A stretch of DNA of 64,000 nucleotides from Tigriopus japonicus (lineage: Eukaryota > Arthropoda > Copepoda > Harpacticoida > Harpacticidae): positions 513,229-577,228 of the forward strand of contig JAAGOF010000213.1 of assembly GCA_010645155.1 (NCBI GenBank), in the 5' to 3' direction. Under the pieces are notes generated by a model. That model searched no databases and had not been told where the DNA came from. It saw only the letters and a program-made list of their open reading frames with translations. This document shows, in pieces, positions 1-10,690 of this stretch; the stretch's first letter is position 1; every line of letters starts with the position of its first letter. A program made the position numbers and the translations under genes.

Positions 1-2210
1 CCATCACGTCTTCTTTGGTGCTCCTCGCCTCATTCCCTTGGACAATCTGATCTTGTTCAGCTGACTTGCTTAAACCTGCCGCCAATGCCTTGGTAATTGA
101 GGCATCTGGAATAATGATTGGAGAAGGTGTAGCAAACTTCTTATCTGACAGAACTTTTCCGAAGTCCATCATGTCTTCTTTGGAGCTCCTAGTCTCATTT
201 CCTTGGACAATCTGATCTTGTTCAGCTGACTTGGTTAAACCTGCTGCCACTGCCCTGGTAACTGAGGCATCTGGAACAATGATTGGAGAAGGTGTCGCAA
301 ACTTTTCATGGGGAACATTTTCTACAAAGTCCATCACGTCTTCTTTTGTGCTCCTCGCCTCATTCCCTTGCACAATCTGATCTTGTTCAGCTGACTTGCT
401 TAAACCTGCCGCCAATGCCTTGGTAATTGAGGCATCTGGAATAATGATTGGAGAAGGTGTAGCAAGCTTCTCATTTGACGGATCTTTTCCGAAGTCCATC
501 ATGTCCTCTTTGGAGCTCTTAGTCTCACTTTCTTGGACCATCTGATCTTGTTCAGCTGACTTGCTTAAACCTGCCGCCAATGCCTTGGTAACTGAGGCAT
601 CTGGAACAATGGCTGGAGAAGGTGTAGCAAACTTCTCATCTGACAGAACTTTTCCGAAGTCCATCATGTCTTCTTTGGAGCTCTTAGTCTCAATTTCTTG
701 GACCATCTGATCTTGTTCAGCTGACTTGGTTAAACCTGCTGCCAATGCCTTGGTTACTGAGGCATCTGGAACGAGGATTGGAGAAGGTGTAGCAAACTTT
801 TCATGTAGAACATCTCCAAAGTCCATCATGTCCTCTTTGGTGCTCCTAGTCTCATTTCCTTTGACAATCTGATCTTGTTCAGAAGACTTGCTTAAACCTG
901 CAGCCAATGCCTTGGCAATTGAGGCATCTGGAATAATGGTTGGAGAAGGTGTAGCAAACTTCTCATGTGGCACATCTTCTCCAAAGTCCATAATGTCTTC
1001 TTTGGTGCTTCTAGCCTCATTCCCTTGCACAATCTGATCTTGTTCAGCTGACTTGCTTAAAACTGCTGCCAATGCCTTGGTTACTGAGGCATCTGGAAAG
1101 ATGATTGGAGAAGGCGTAGCAAACTTCTCATCAGACAGATCTTTTCCAAAGTCCATCATGTCCTCTTTGGAGCTCTTAGTCTCACTTTCTTGGACCATTC
1201 GATCTTGTTCAGCTGACTTGATGAAACCTGCCGCCAATGCCTTGGTAATTGAGGCATCTGGAACAATAATTGGAGAAGGTTTCCCAAACTTCTCATGTGG
1301 CGCATCTTCTCCAAAGTTCATCATGTCTTCTTTGGAGCTCCTAAACTCATTTCCTTGGAAAATCCGATCTTGTTCAGCTGACTTGCTTAAACCTGCTGCC
1401 AATGCCTTGGTTACTGAGGCATCTTGAACAATGATTGGAGAGGGTGAAGCTAACTTCTCATGCGGCACATCTCCTCCAAAGTCCATAATGTCTTCTTTGG
1501 TGCTTCTAGCCTCATTCCCTTGCACAATCTGATCTTGTTCAGCTGACTTGCTTAAACCTGTTGCCAATGCCTTGGTTACTGAGGCATCTGGAACGATGAT
1601 TGGAGAAGGCGTAGCAAACTTTTCATCAGACAGATCTTTTCCAAAGTCCATCATGTCTTCTTTGGAGCTCTTAGTCTCAATTTCTTGGACCATCTGATCT
1701 TGTTCAGCTGACTTGGTTAAACCTGCTGCCAATGCCTTGGGTACTGAGGCATCTTGAACAATGATTGGAGAGGGTGAAGCAAACTTCTCATGCGGCACAT
1801 CTTCTCCAAAGTCCATAATGTCTTCTTTGGTGCTTCTAGCCTCATTCCCTTGCACAATCTGATCTTGTTCAGCTGACTTGCTGAAACCTGCTGCCAATGC
1901 CTTGGTTGCTGAGGCATCTGGAACAATGATTGGAGAAGGTTTCCCAAACTTCTCATGTGGCGCATCTTCTCCAAAGTTCATCATGTCTTCTTTGGAGCTC
2001 CTAAACTCATTTCCTTGGAAAATCCGATCTTGTTCAGCTGACTTGCTTAAACCTGCTGCCAATGCCTTGGTTACTGAGGCATCTTGAACAATGATTGGAG
2101 AAGGTGTAGCAAACTTTTCATGTGGAACATCTTCTCCAAAGGCCATCACGTCTTCTTTGGTGCTCCTAGTCTCATTGCCTTGGAAAATCTGATCTTGTTT
2201 CTGATCGGCA
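1..2210. repeat. 165-bp tandem repeat array (13-14 units)
   Basis: The landmark TCTTGTTCAG (plus strand) recurs at 51, 216, 381, 546, 711, 873, 1038, 1203, 1368, 1533, 1698, 1863 and 2028, with a last divergent copy at 2193. Spacing is 165 bp except 162 bp between 711 and 873. Units fall into two classes by their central segment, encoding LSDEKF or PHEKF. Nearly identical blocks occur four units apart (about 1308-1440 and 1968-2100) and two units apart (about 1420-1540 and 1750-1870), the pattern expected from recent unequal exchange. The array continues past the left edge. Confidence 0.95.
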
Positions 2211-2629
2211 TCTTCGATGCCGACCACAGGTTTGATTTTAGCGAGGTTGTTCATTTGATTTTTAACCACCGATGGGGAATCACTTAAGTCGTTCCCATTT
2301 GAGTTTTTCAGATCAAGGAGCGAATCTACTGATGACGAGACACTTGAAGGGGTCATTTCTAAATTTGATGTTAGGATTGGGCTCGATCCTGATGGAGAAT
2401 TTGTGGAACTGCGGCTTTCTTGTTCCAAACCTACGTCCAATGTTTGTTTGACTGTTTCTTGATTGGAATTTTGAGGAGTGTCATGCATTTTAAATATAGC
2501 CTCATACGGAAATCCTTGCAGGTGATAAGATGTACTTTTCACCAATTGACTGGGGTTTTCGGTTGGTTTGGTTGGCGGGTCCTCTTTTGCACTTTCAGGT
2601 TGCAAATCATCGTTTGCATCCGCATCCAT
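1..2629 (-). CDS. Large protein of 55-residue tandem repeats, C-terminus beyond window
   Basis: An uninterrupted minus-strand frame runs from an ATG at 2629 to the window edge, over 870 codons without a stop. The first ~145 residues (beginning MDADANDDLQPESAKEDP) are Ser/Pro/Asn-rich and low in complexity. Then come at least 13 tandem copies of a 55-residue unit containing, in order, DASVTKALAAGL, (S/T)KSAEQDQ, a basic/acidic stretch with (S/T)KED(M/I)MDFG, and (P/S)(H/D)EKFATPSPIIVP. Units differ by a few residues and none carries a stop or frameshift; the only length change is one codon lost near 790. Open reading through so many units, with synonymous variation, argues for selection on protein. 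I recognise no known domain; the units are polar, Ala/Lys/Glu-rich and probably helical between Pro-rich hinges. Function unknown. The true N-terminus may lie upstream, joined by a short intron at 2584-2670 (see 2671-2824). Confidence 0.72.
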   Translation of the reverse strand, partial: MDADANDDLQPESAKEDPPTKPTENPSQLVKSTSYHLQGFPYEAIFKMHDTPQNSNQETVKQTLDVGLEQESRSSTNSPSGSSPILTSNLEMTPSSVSSSVDSLLDLKNSNGNDLSDSPSVVKNQMNNLAKIKPVVGIEDADQKQDQIFQGNETRSTKEDVMAFGEDVPHEKFATPSPIIVQDASVTKALAAGLSKSAEQDRIFQGNEFRSSKEDMMNFGEDAPHEKFGKPSPIIVPDASATKALAAGFSKSAEQDQIVQGNEARSTKEDIMDFGEDVPHEKFASPSPIIVQDASVPKALAAGLTKSAEQDQMVQEIETKSSKEDMMDFGKDLSDEKFATPSPIIVPDASVTKALATGLSKSAEQDQIVQGNEARSTKEDIMDFGGDVPHEKLASPSPIIVQDASVTKALAAGLSKSAEQDRIFQGNEFRSSKEDMMNFGEDAPHEKFGKPSPIIVPDASITKALAAGFIKSAEQDRMVQESETKSSKEDMMDFGKDLSDEKFATPSPIIFPDASVTKALAAVLSKSAEQDQIVQGNEARSTKEDIMDFGEDVPHEKFATPSPTIIPDASIAKALAAGLSKSSEQDQIVKGNETRSTKEDMMDFGDVLHEKFATPSPILVPDASVTKALAAGLTKSAEQDQMVQEIETKSSKEDMMDFGKVLSDEKFATPSPAIVPDASVTKALAAGLSKSAEQDQMVQESETKSSKEDMMDFGKDPSNEKLATPSPIIIPDASITKALAAGLSKSAEQDQIVQGNEARSTKEDVMDFVENVPHEKFATPSPIIVPDASVTRAVAAGLTKSAEQDQIVQGNETRSSKEDMMDFGKVLSDKKFATPSPIIIPDASITKALAAGLSKSAEQDQIVQGNEARSTKEDVM

Positions 2630-2670
2630 TTTTAGCAGAGACGTTTTATTTTTTCAAGAAATTTGTTCAC

Positions 2671-2824
2671 CTTTCCGGTATCTTGATGCTTTGCTTGAAG
2701 ACGATTCTGAAAAGAAGGTAGAAACAATATTATTCATCGGTTGGATTGGCGATGCTATGAATTTTAAAGCATTTGTAAACAGCGACAGAAAGATGGCTAC
2801 AACGAGGATTATCCAGACTTTAAG
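2671..2824 (-). CDS. Candidate upstream exon with membrane segment, same gene
   Basis: The minus frame upstream of the repeat ORF is open but ends in TGA at 2654-2656, in the same frame as the repeat protein. It encodes a strongly hydrophobic stretch, VWIILVVAIFLSLF, then Ser-rich residues to SKASRYRK. A good 5' splice site (AAAG|GTGAAC, intron from 2670) and an AG at 2584 would remove the stop in an 87-bp intron and keep the frame, although that acceptor has a weak pyrimidine tract. Upstream, an acceptor (TTAATCAG| at 2825) could join to ATGGATGGACGCAAACAG followed by GTGCAA at 3002-3019, both in phase 0. The protein would then begin MDGRKQLKVWIIL, a short cytosolic tip and signal anchor. 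Exon borders are inference; the hydrophobic segment and frame are seen. Confidence 0.38.
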
Positions 2825-2879
2825 CTGATTAAATTTTAATTTGTCATTTTTTTTATTAAAGGCCTCTTTCAAGCACAAA

Positions 2880-5800
2880 GATTCCCTTTGACCTCAGCTT
2901 CAAGAACGAAGTGGAAAAAGGGTCACTTTAAAATGTACAGTAAGCCACAATTTTGCCAAAGTTTGAGAATGGAAAAGCCCTAAAATGGAGAAACTTTGCA
3001 CCTGTTTGCGTCCATCCATTGAAAGATTTTGAATATTCGATTGATTATTTAAAGTTGACTGGACTTGTAACTCGTTGGCAAGTGCGATTTCTTTTAGACG
3101 AAAATGTAAATGAAAGTCTAGCTCCCAAAAGCAAATGTTATCTCACAAGTTTTTTTGCCTGTCAACTCTAAAAAAGGACATCTAGTGTGAGAAACAAGTC
3201 AAAACAAAACGAGAGAGACGTTGCTCAACCATACACACTAATTGTGGTGATGTGAAGAAAAGGTTTTAAATTTTGATGTTGGACGGCTTGACATTGAAAT
3301 GTCATTGATTTGTGAAATATTGCTTTGTTTTTGGGAGAACTGAAAGTAGTGAGAATATGGATAAATAGAGGTTTCCTCCAGATTGGAAATGCTTCCGTAA
3401 ATTGATTTTGCATCCCAAACTACAAATTCTCAAAAAATATATTGACGTTTTTCAACTGTCGTAATGGTACCCGATTTCTGAGACTTTTTGATAGAAATTT
3501 AGGAGTTTTTATAATTTCGTGTCATCTTTTAAGATTATTTTCTCGCTCTTTATATACGGCAGTGAATGGAGAAATCATTGAAAAGGGTATTTTAATTTAG
3601 GTACCATGGAACTTGCTAAGAGTGCATGTTCTAAACAACAACAGTCCTACATTGAACATTGTCGTAAACGTAAAAGTCTAAAAAAAGCAAATTTTGCCTG
3701 ATCCTTGTAAGGCTGCATTGTCGGACTTTTATTTGTCAGAGAACAGAAAGCATGAAGATTTTGTAGTATTCTACAAAATGCTACTTGAAGCCACAGAATT
3801 AGCAATAATAGTACAATAATCCTTTGACTAAATGTTGAATTGAACTTGAAACGCATGTATTCAAAAACTTTCCCAATTTTAGCCTAGTTTTTCTTACTTC
3901 AATTCACTCGTGGACAGCATGCATTTAGTAATCCCATTGTGCATTCAGCAAAATTCAAACGACAATGACTTGATTCTTGCCCGTCAAGAAAAGAATTGCA
4001 ATACTTTACATGCAGCACTGAAACGGCCTTGAGAGTGGGGTAAATTGGGATTATTGGCCACACTCACAAAGTTCAGGACTTGACCTGGATTTGATGGGGC
4101 CGAAAGCAACTTGCATTTCGCTAAAATGTTTTCCCCATCGTCAACAGCTTTCAAGCCGTGACAATCCAGCCCCTTGTTCAAAAACAAGCTACATATAAGC
4201 CAAGCAAAAACGCATCCGAGGGCGAATTGAATTGCCTGATTGTTGTTGGATCATTGAGAGCTCTGTTGCAGATGATCTCATTGACTAACCACTCACACGT
4301 AATTGATAAGGCAATCAAATTTGAACGCCAATAACCACAAAACGGAAAGATATCTTCCTGACTAAGGAATGTTATACCCAATTTGTAATGAGAAATATTG
4401 CTATGATTATGAATTTAAGTCAATTTTCAGTTGATTGAAGGGAGTATCGAGCAAGCAATTGACAGAAATGCAGATGGTCAAAGAAGGGCTCAAATATATG
4501 TTTCACCACAATTCTTCTAATTTCAACTTACCGGAAGTCAATGATTTTGTGGTTGGTTGGTCACGTCAATTGATTTCTGAGATTCGAAGTACTAAATAAC
4601 CGTGCTATGCTATCCAAACAAAAGATCCGAACAAAACCGCAATATTTTGCCAATGGTGCGGATGTTTTCTTGTTATTCTTATAGCTTATCCTTTGGTCAA
4701 CAGAGAACGAAATGTTTGCTCATTGACAATGTCTATGATGTTTCAATTTTGAAAAACAGTTATTTCATTTTGCAACTAGTTTGCATCCAATATTAAGACA
4801 TCTAAAAGTGAGACTGAAAACAAAAATTTTAAATACCGTCCAAGGGTTAATATAGCAATCCTTTGGGGAGAAACTCAGGTTTCATCGTAACAATGGTGTT
4901 TTTCAACACAAATTCGCTACCCAAAAAGGTGGAAAATCTGTTTAGGCTCCTTTGAAATAAACATGCAGCTAATCAAAAATTTTGCTTCTCCAAGGAAAAC
5001 ACAAAGAGTCCAAGCATGTTTGTTGCTTGAAAATATTTCCAAGTAAAAGTAGCTTCACAAAGGGTGGTGCTCTTTGACCTTATCCAAAATGAGAGATAAG
5101 TGTTCAAGGGTTTCTGATTTCTGAACATCTTTAAGTTATTGACTGATGCAATTGCTAAAAAAACTGGATTTGGTAACACTTTCTCTTCCCAGATCAAATC
5201 AAATCCACATTAGAAGAAAATTCTTATTATTTGTTATTTATCACTTATTATTTTCATTATCATCATCACTTATTATTTTGTTCAATGTATTAAAAAACTG
5301 ATTTGAAATGGAAGGCTGTTTTGAGTGGCCATAAAACAAACAATGATCAATCATATTCATTTTTTTTTGCATCAGCCGCAAATTTTGCTGAGGAAAAAAA
5401 TGACTAAGTTTGAATCATTTCAAAATCAAAACCAGCAAGTGGTTAGATTTGAATGAAATGTTGTCAGTATATGTCTTAAAACACTCCAAAAGCAATAACT
5501 TCTGTTACGATGAAAACGAACGTGATTAAAAAACCCATTTGATAAATATTTTTCCTTTCGCAAATTTTGAAAAAATCAATTATGTGACCTTGATTGTTGT
5601 ACTTATTCCTAGTACAACTTTGTCCAATATCATCCATATTTAAATTTTTCTCAAAACATTCTGTCCCCCAAAATCATAGAAGTAATCCTTGTAATAGTTA
5701 CTCAAAATTACAATAAGTATAATAAAAAGAATGGCTCATACAGCAAATAGTTTGGCTCCAATATTAATGCGAAATATCCTCATACATTTCATTACCTTCA

Positions 5801-7310
5801 GTCAGTTTTCTTCTCACAATTCAGGACAAAGCACTTCATTCATGCAGGATAACTAAGTTCGTCGGATTCTAGTGAATGACTGAGTTGTTTCATGACGATC
5901 GGAACAACTTTTATCCGCCCCTTTGGTCATTCCTTCACAAAAAAATCCCAATCCTCAAGTTCATGCGCATGACTTCGGGTGCGAAATGTTCGAGTCTTAC
6001 AGAGCACTCGAACTTTTGTACAGTACATACCTTACTATCCGTGGAATCAGTTCATCGAATTCAACGCGAATTAGGCAAAATAGAGCAGAGGATCGGATTG
6101 ATCTAATCTTAGCGTTAACGACAATTTCAGGTGGAAAGAACTTATTAGAGGCTAGTCAATAGGACCCAGAAAAAAGATTTGTTAAAAAGTGACAAAAAAT
6201 CAAATGAATATTTCCTTAAAGCCCAAATTAGTTGAAAACCAAGCCGGAAATTTAAAAATAGTGACATCGCCATTATTTGGTACGAGTAATTTTGTTTATT
6301 TTCTGTATGTTTTGCGTACTTTTGATGTTGATAATAACAAAGTTGACAAGTGACAATGGATTATTCAGACCCAGGTTTGTGACAACTTTTTTTTTTCTTT
6401 CCGCTGGGGCCAACTTCCTTGTCTCCATAGTAGCAAAGTGAGCGAGTTCTTTCATTCAAACATATGTACGAAGGTTTGCAGATGACTTATCACACAAATG
6501 AGCACAAATTTAAACGTCCAAGAGACAGATACATGCTGTAAAAGAATCATTTTGAAGAATTAATGTCAAAACACTAAGTAATTCACGATTGCACACACAT
6601 TTATCACAGTTTTGGAACATCTTACATAAGGGTAGGATTCCAGTCAGCCATGGTTCCAGAGAGTTCACATAATAATCAAAGTGAACAATGGGATTAAGAA
6701 TTCAGTAAACTCATAATTATGATTTAAGAAAAAACTTTGTTGTATTCAATATGTACCAAATAGGAGTTTGATGCAAAAAACTAGAATATAAAAAGATTTG
6801 TTTAATCATGCAAAAAGTAACATTTTTTGCTATTTAATAACTTTGACAGCTTGTGAACTAGCCATTGTTCAATATTTCCTACCTGCCATAAGAGACATTT
6901 GACATCAATCAGAATCTTTTTGAACGCAGTTAGATATTTTGAAAACTTGACAGGCAACTCTCTTATCCTCCATGCAAGTTGTCCAGAATTTCTCCTGCTA
7001 TGGACAACTTACACGGAGTTGTCCCCACTGACTTTCTTAATACGTTTGATGTTTAACTTACGACTTAACATTACGTTTTATCAAATTCTGATTTGCAGAT
7101 GCTTGCTTGCTACACACTGAATTAGTTTAAAATGCATTACTAAACAACCAAATTAACCAAATTTGAAATCTAGTCCCAAACAAGCCATTTTCGTTTTCTT
7201 TAAGAAAATTGACATTGGGGCTTTATAAAAAGTTGTAACGAATACTTCTTGGGTCACAATTCATTTATTGATACTTTGATGATTTTTATTCGGGGCCTCT
7301 CTTATAGAAA
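2880..7310. other. Intergenic, no gene recognised
   Basis: AT-rich sequence with only short, unsupported open frames. Apart from the possible tiny first exon at 3002-3019, I see no conserved protein motif, RNA gene or clear inverted-repeat element. TTATT/CATCAT-rich simple sequence occurs at 5220-5280. Confidence 0.5.
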
Positions 7311-7505
7311 TATAGATTTTAAAAAAAAAGCAGTATATTGTATGTAGAGGTTGTCCCCTGGCCTCTCTCATAAGCCATCAGGCTTGTTTTCAGAGTGAGA
7401 CCAATGCCCAAGCCACATGGCGTCTTTAACCATTTGTATCGGCCCGGTTCGGGTTTCTAGATCAGGAAGCCACGCACTTCGTCAGAGTAGCTCTTCTCTT
7501 ATAGG

Positions 7506-10500
7506 TTACTTTGGAATGGCTGCCCTACTTTTACAAACAAAACAGTTCTTTAAGTTGCAATCGGTCGAATAGGTGCTAATGATTAGGTCCGTGATTTGTA
7601 AGGTCCATCGCTTGCACTCAATCTTTAGATCGACTTTCATTTTTTTACTGGAGATAAATTCGTTCCATGACTTAGGAAAGTCATAATTCGGTAAGTGTTG
7701 GAACCAATGGAGTCTGACAAGTGGTAAGTTGAAGATAATTAAGCCTCCCCTGTTTTCTTTGCAAATAAATTGGTCCAAAACTTGGGGTAGTTTGTTTTGC
7801 AAAGAGGCATACATGAATTTTAATTTGCACACTTTGACTAGATCCTGCAATTTTAAAAGCTTTAAATTTTTATAGATTGGATTAGTGTGAGCTCTTGCCT
7901 TGGCTCCTTGGATCCATCTCACAGCCTTTTTTTTTGCAAAACGACTAGGTTATCAATCGAAGAACAGCTCCCAAAATACTCCAACCCGTATAACAATCGG
8001 CTCTTTATCAATGAATCATATAACAATAATCTCAGTTGGAGGGGAATAGCCTGCTTTGCAAGAAAAAGTGTGAACAACAGTTTGCGAACGGTATTTCCTA
8101 ACACGTGCACATGTTCCTTGAAATTCAAATTTTCATCAATTGTCAATCCTAAAAATCTTACAACTTTCTCATCTCTTGTACATCCTACTTGTTGAATGGC
8201 TTCACCATTTATTGTAACATCAAAGTCATTCAATTTTTTTCGGGGACTAAATAAAATCAATTTCGTTTTCTTTAAGTTTAAAGATAGTGTATTCACTTTA
8301 AAATATGTCGATAATTCTTGTAACATTTGACTAGCTTCGATTTCCATTGTGACTAGATCGTTGCCAAAGTGTTGCAAGGTTGTGTCATCAGCAAACATTG
8401 TAGACTTGAATTTAGTTACTAGAGGTAGGTCATTGATGTAAATGAGAAAAAGTAGGGGCCCCAAAATGCTGCCTTGAGGTACCCCACACGTAATATTTGT
8501 GAATTCGGAAGTGTAACCACCGATTGCCACCCTCTGGCTCCGGTTTGTCAGATAATTTTGGAACCAACGTACAACATTTTGGCTGAAACCATACCTTGCA
8601 AGCTTTACAAGAAGTATTTCATGATTTACAGTGTCAAATGCTTTTCTGAGATCTAAGAAGATGCCAACAGAATACTTGCAACTATTTTGATCAAATATGT
8701 TTTGGAGGAAATTGTGCACTGCGTGCATAGTCGAATGACCTGGTCGAAAGCCGAATTGAGTGTTGCTTATGTGGTCTTGTGAAAAAGGAGCAAATACTTG
8801 CTTGTAGACCAGTTTTTCCATGATTTTAGACAAAGATGATAGAATACTAATCGGTCTGTAGTTGGACATGACTTCTTTATTCCCTCCCTTAAAGAGAGGC
8901 AACACCTTGGCAATTTTCCAGGAGGGCGGAATATAGCCTGATTTTAACGATATATTTATCAAACGAGCAAACGGCCCTGCAATTTCATTTTTTATTCCCT
9001 TTAAGACATTATTAGAAATTTCATCTATGCCATGACTAGATTTATTGGTTAACTGGTCAATGGTTTTTAAAACATCTAAACGAGATACTACCTTAAAATG
9101 ATATGTGCGTTGCTCAGGTACAATGGGTATAAAGTCAAATGCTTTATGATGGTCTATATCACGTGATATTTCGTCATTAATTACTTCACCTACAGAACTG
9201 AAATACTCATTAAATGCAGTTGCCATTTCTTGTTTGTCCGTTATTTGCGTTTGGCGAACTCTGATTGAGGAGGGCGTGTCATTTTCTTTTCCCTGATACC
9301 CAAGGAGCGTTTTTGTTCCCTTCCAGATCAATCTGGAATTACCCTGGTTGGAAGCAAAGATTTTTTTCCAGTAATTCGTTTTTGCGAATTTAATTACCTT
9401 ATAGTAACACTTAGCATACTTCTTATAGCATTCTTTATTACCTTCATTGGGATTGACTATAAATTTCGAGAACAATTTCTGTTTCTGTTTCCTTGAATGA
9501 AGTAATCCTGAGGTCATCCAAGGATTATGCTTTGTGTTGGAATTCTTAACTTTGCTTTTGTTGGACAAAGGGCAGCAATATCTAAAGGCATAGCCAAGTT
9601 CTAACTCAAAATCCCAAAAAGATTGAACTGGATCATGATCAATTATATTCCAATGCACTTTGCTCAATGCATTCTTCAGTTTTTCAATATTTTTTGAACT
9701 TGTTATCCGCCTGGTTTGGCATTCAGTCTTAGGTACGGAATCGTCAATTTTTCCCAGAGAAACGAATGTAGCAAGATGGTCACTAATATCACACATAAGA
9801 ATTCCACATTTCATGCTTGCTTTGCGACTAGTAAATATATTGTCTATTTGAGTACTGGAGTTGACAGTTATTCTTGTTGGTTTATCTATTAAAGGAACGA
9901 GCTTAGAATTCAGCATAAGATCATGAAATTTTATGGACTTTGAATCATTTTTCAAGAAGTCTACATTAAAGCACGGACATCTAGAATTTCCTGGACGGCG
10001 CACGGCAAATCAGGGGTGACCAAGATCAAGTGGAGAAGCANNNNNNNNNNNNNNNNNNNNNNNNNNNNNNNNNNNNNNNNNNNNNNNNNNNNNNNNNNNN
10101 NNNNNNNNNNNNNNNNNNNNNNNNNNNNNNNNNNNNNNNNNNNNNNNNNNNNNNNNNAAGTCACCACATAAAAATAAAGGTTTAGAGTTACAATGAGAAA
10201 GTAAGTTGTCAAGTTCTATTAGGGCTTGTTGAATATCTGCATTGGGGGGCATATATAAGGAGAGGAAAATATATTTTTCAGTTTCAATGCCTATACTTTC
10301 ACAATCGTCACTAATTTTAGTTAGATCTGTACGCTTAACGTATGAAATCGAGTTATGAACCAAAATCCCAACACCACCACCACGCCTTCCTTTCCCAGTT
10401 GCGTGCTCTGATTGATAATGATCAAAAGTAATATTGACACTTTCAACTTGCCAGACTTCCTGAAGGGCAACGACTCTTGGTTTGTGTGTTGAAAGAAATT

Positions 10501-10684
10501 CACTTACTTTAAGTTCATTAGCAACAATGGACCTAACATTCACGGACACTAACCATTGCTCACCCTCTTCCAAGATGTTCATGTAGCCAAGTTTATCAAG
10601 GATTGGTCGTTCGGTCAGCCAATCCTCGCCCCCTATTGAGTCCTGCATCCTAAGAAGAAGATTGGTGCAACCAAGCCTTTCCAC
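7506..10684 (-). pseudogene. LINE-D ORF2: endonuclease/reverse transcriptase, broken in two places
   Basis: The encoded enzyme would nick target DNA and copy its own RNA at the nick. The N-terminal endonuclease has SVNVRSI, ALQEVW (catalytic Glu), a Gly-rich GRRGGGVGILV, LSLYMPP, LCGD, then after an interruption FNVDFL, IDNIFTS and SDHLATF. The RT follows with YRPISILSSLSKIMEKL, FGFRPGHST, LDLRKAFDTVNH (catalytic Asp), GVPQGSILGPLLFLIYINDL and MFADDTT (catalytic Asp pair). The C-terminal part (7506-7922) ends with a CFVCKS motif and lies in a different frame; the shift falls at a run of nine A (sense strand) near 7927-7935, so it may be a sequencing error. At 9971-10157 the GD|FN endonuclease motif is split by unrelated sequence plus 117 N. 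Apart from these two breaks the whole RT is open. Confidence 0.85.
9971..10157. other. Foreign insert with 117-N assembly gap inside LINE-D
   Basis: Between the codons for LCGD (ending at 10158-10165) and FNVDFL (starting at 9970) lie 70 bp of non-homologous sequence and a gap of 117 N at 10041-10157. Removing both restores a continuous catalytic GDFN motif, so the 70 bp is either a true insertion or wrongly placed sequence at a contig join. An in-frame TGA at 10010-10012 belongs to this insert, not to the element. Confidence 0.75.
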
Positions 10685-10690
10685 TCCGAC

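Larger units (their letters stand above)
7320..10690 (-). mobile_element. LINE-D, near full-length non-LTR retrotransposon
   Basis: A minus-strand element with an endonuclease plus reverse-transcriptase ORF (7506-10684) and a 3' UTR of roughly 180 bp that ends in an A/T-run region near 7320. No ORF1 is visible upstream; the sequence above 10690 has no convincing coding frame, so the copy may be 5'-truncated or belong to a single-ORF lineage. Domain order (APE-type endonuclease, RT, C-terminal Cys region) is that of the CR1/jockey group; exact clade not resolved. It carries one homopolymer frameshift and one foreign insertion with an assembly gap, otherwise the frame is intact, so it is fairly young. 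Confidence 0.85.

Noticed and set aside
1053..2087. Plus-strand and minus-strand frames of 60-124 codons within the repeat array
   Set aside because: They are out-of-frame readings of the 165-bp units; only the minus frame used for the repeat protein is open over the whole array.
2654..2656. TGA as a selenocysteine codon or programmed readthrough
   Set aside because: No SECIS element can be seen, and a short intron explains the stop more simply.
10041..10212. Open frames spanning the N run
   Set aside because: Unknown bases cannot be called open; the same holds for frames crossing 47941-48145.
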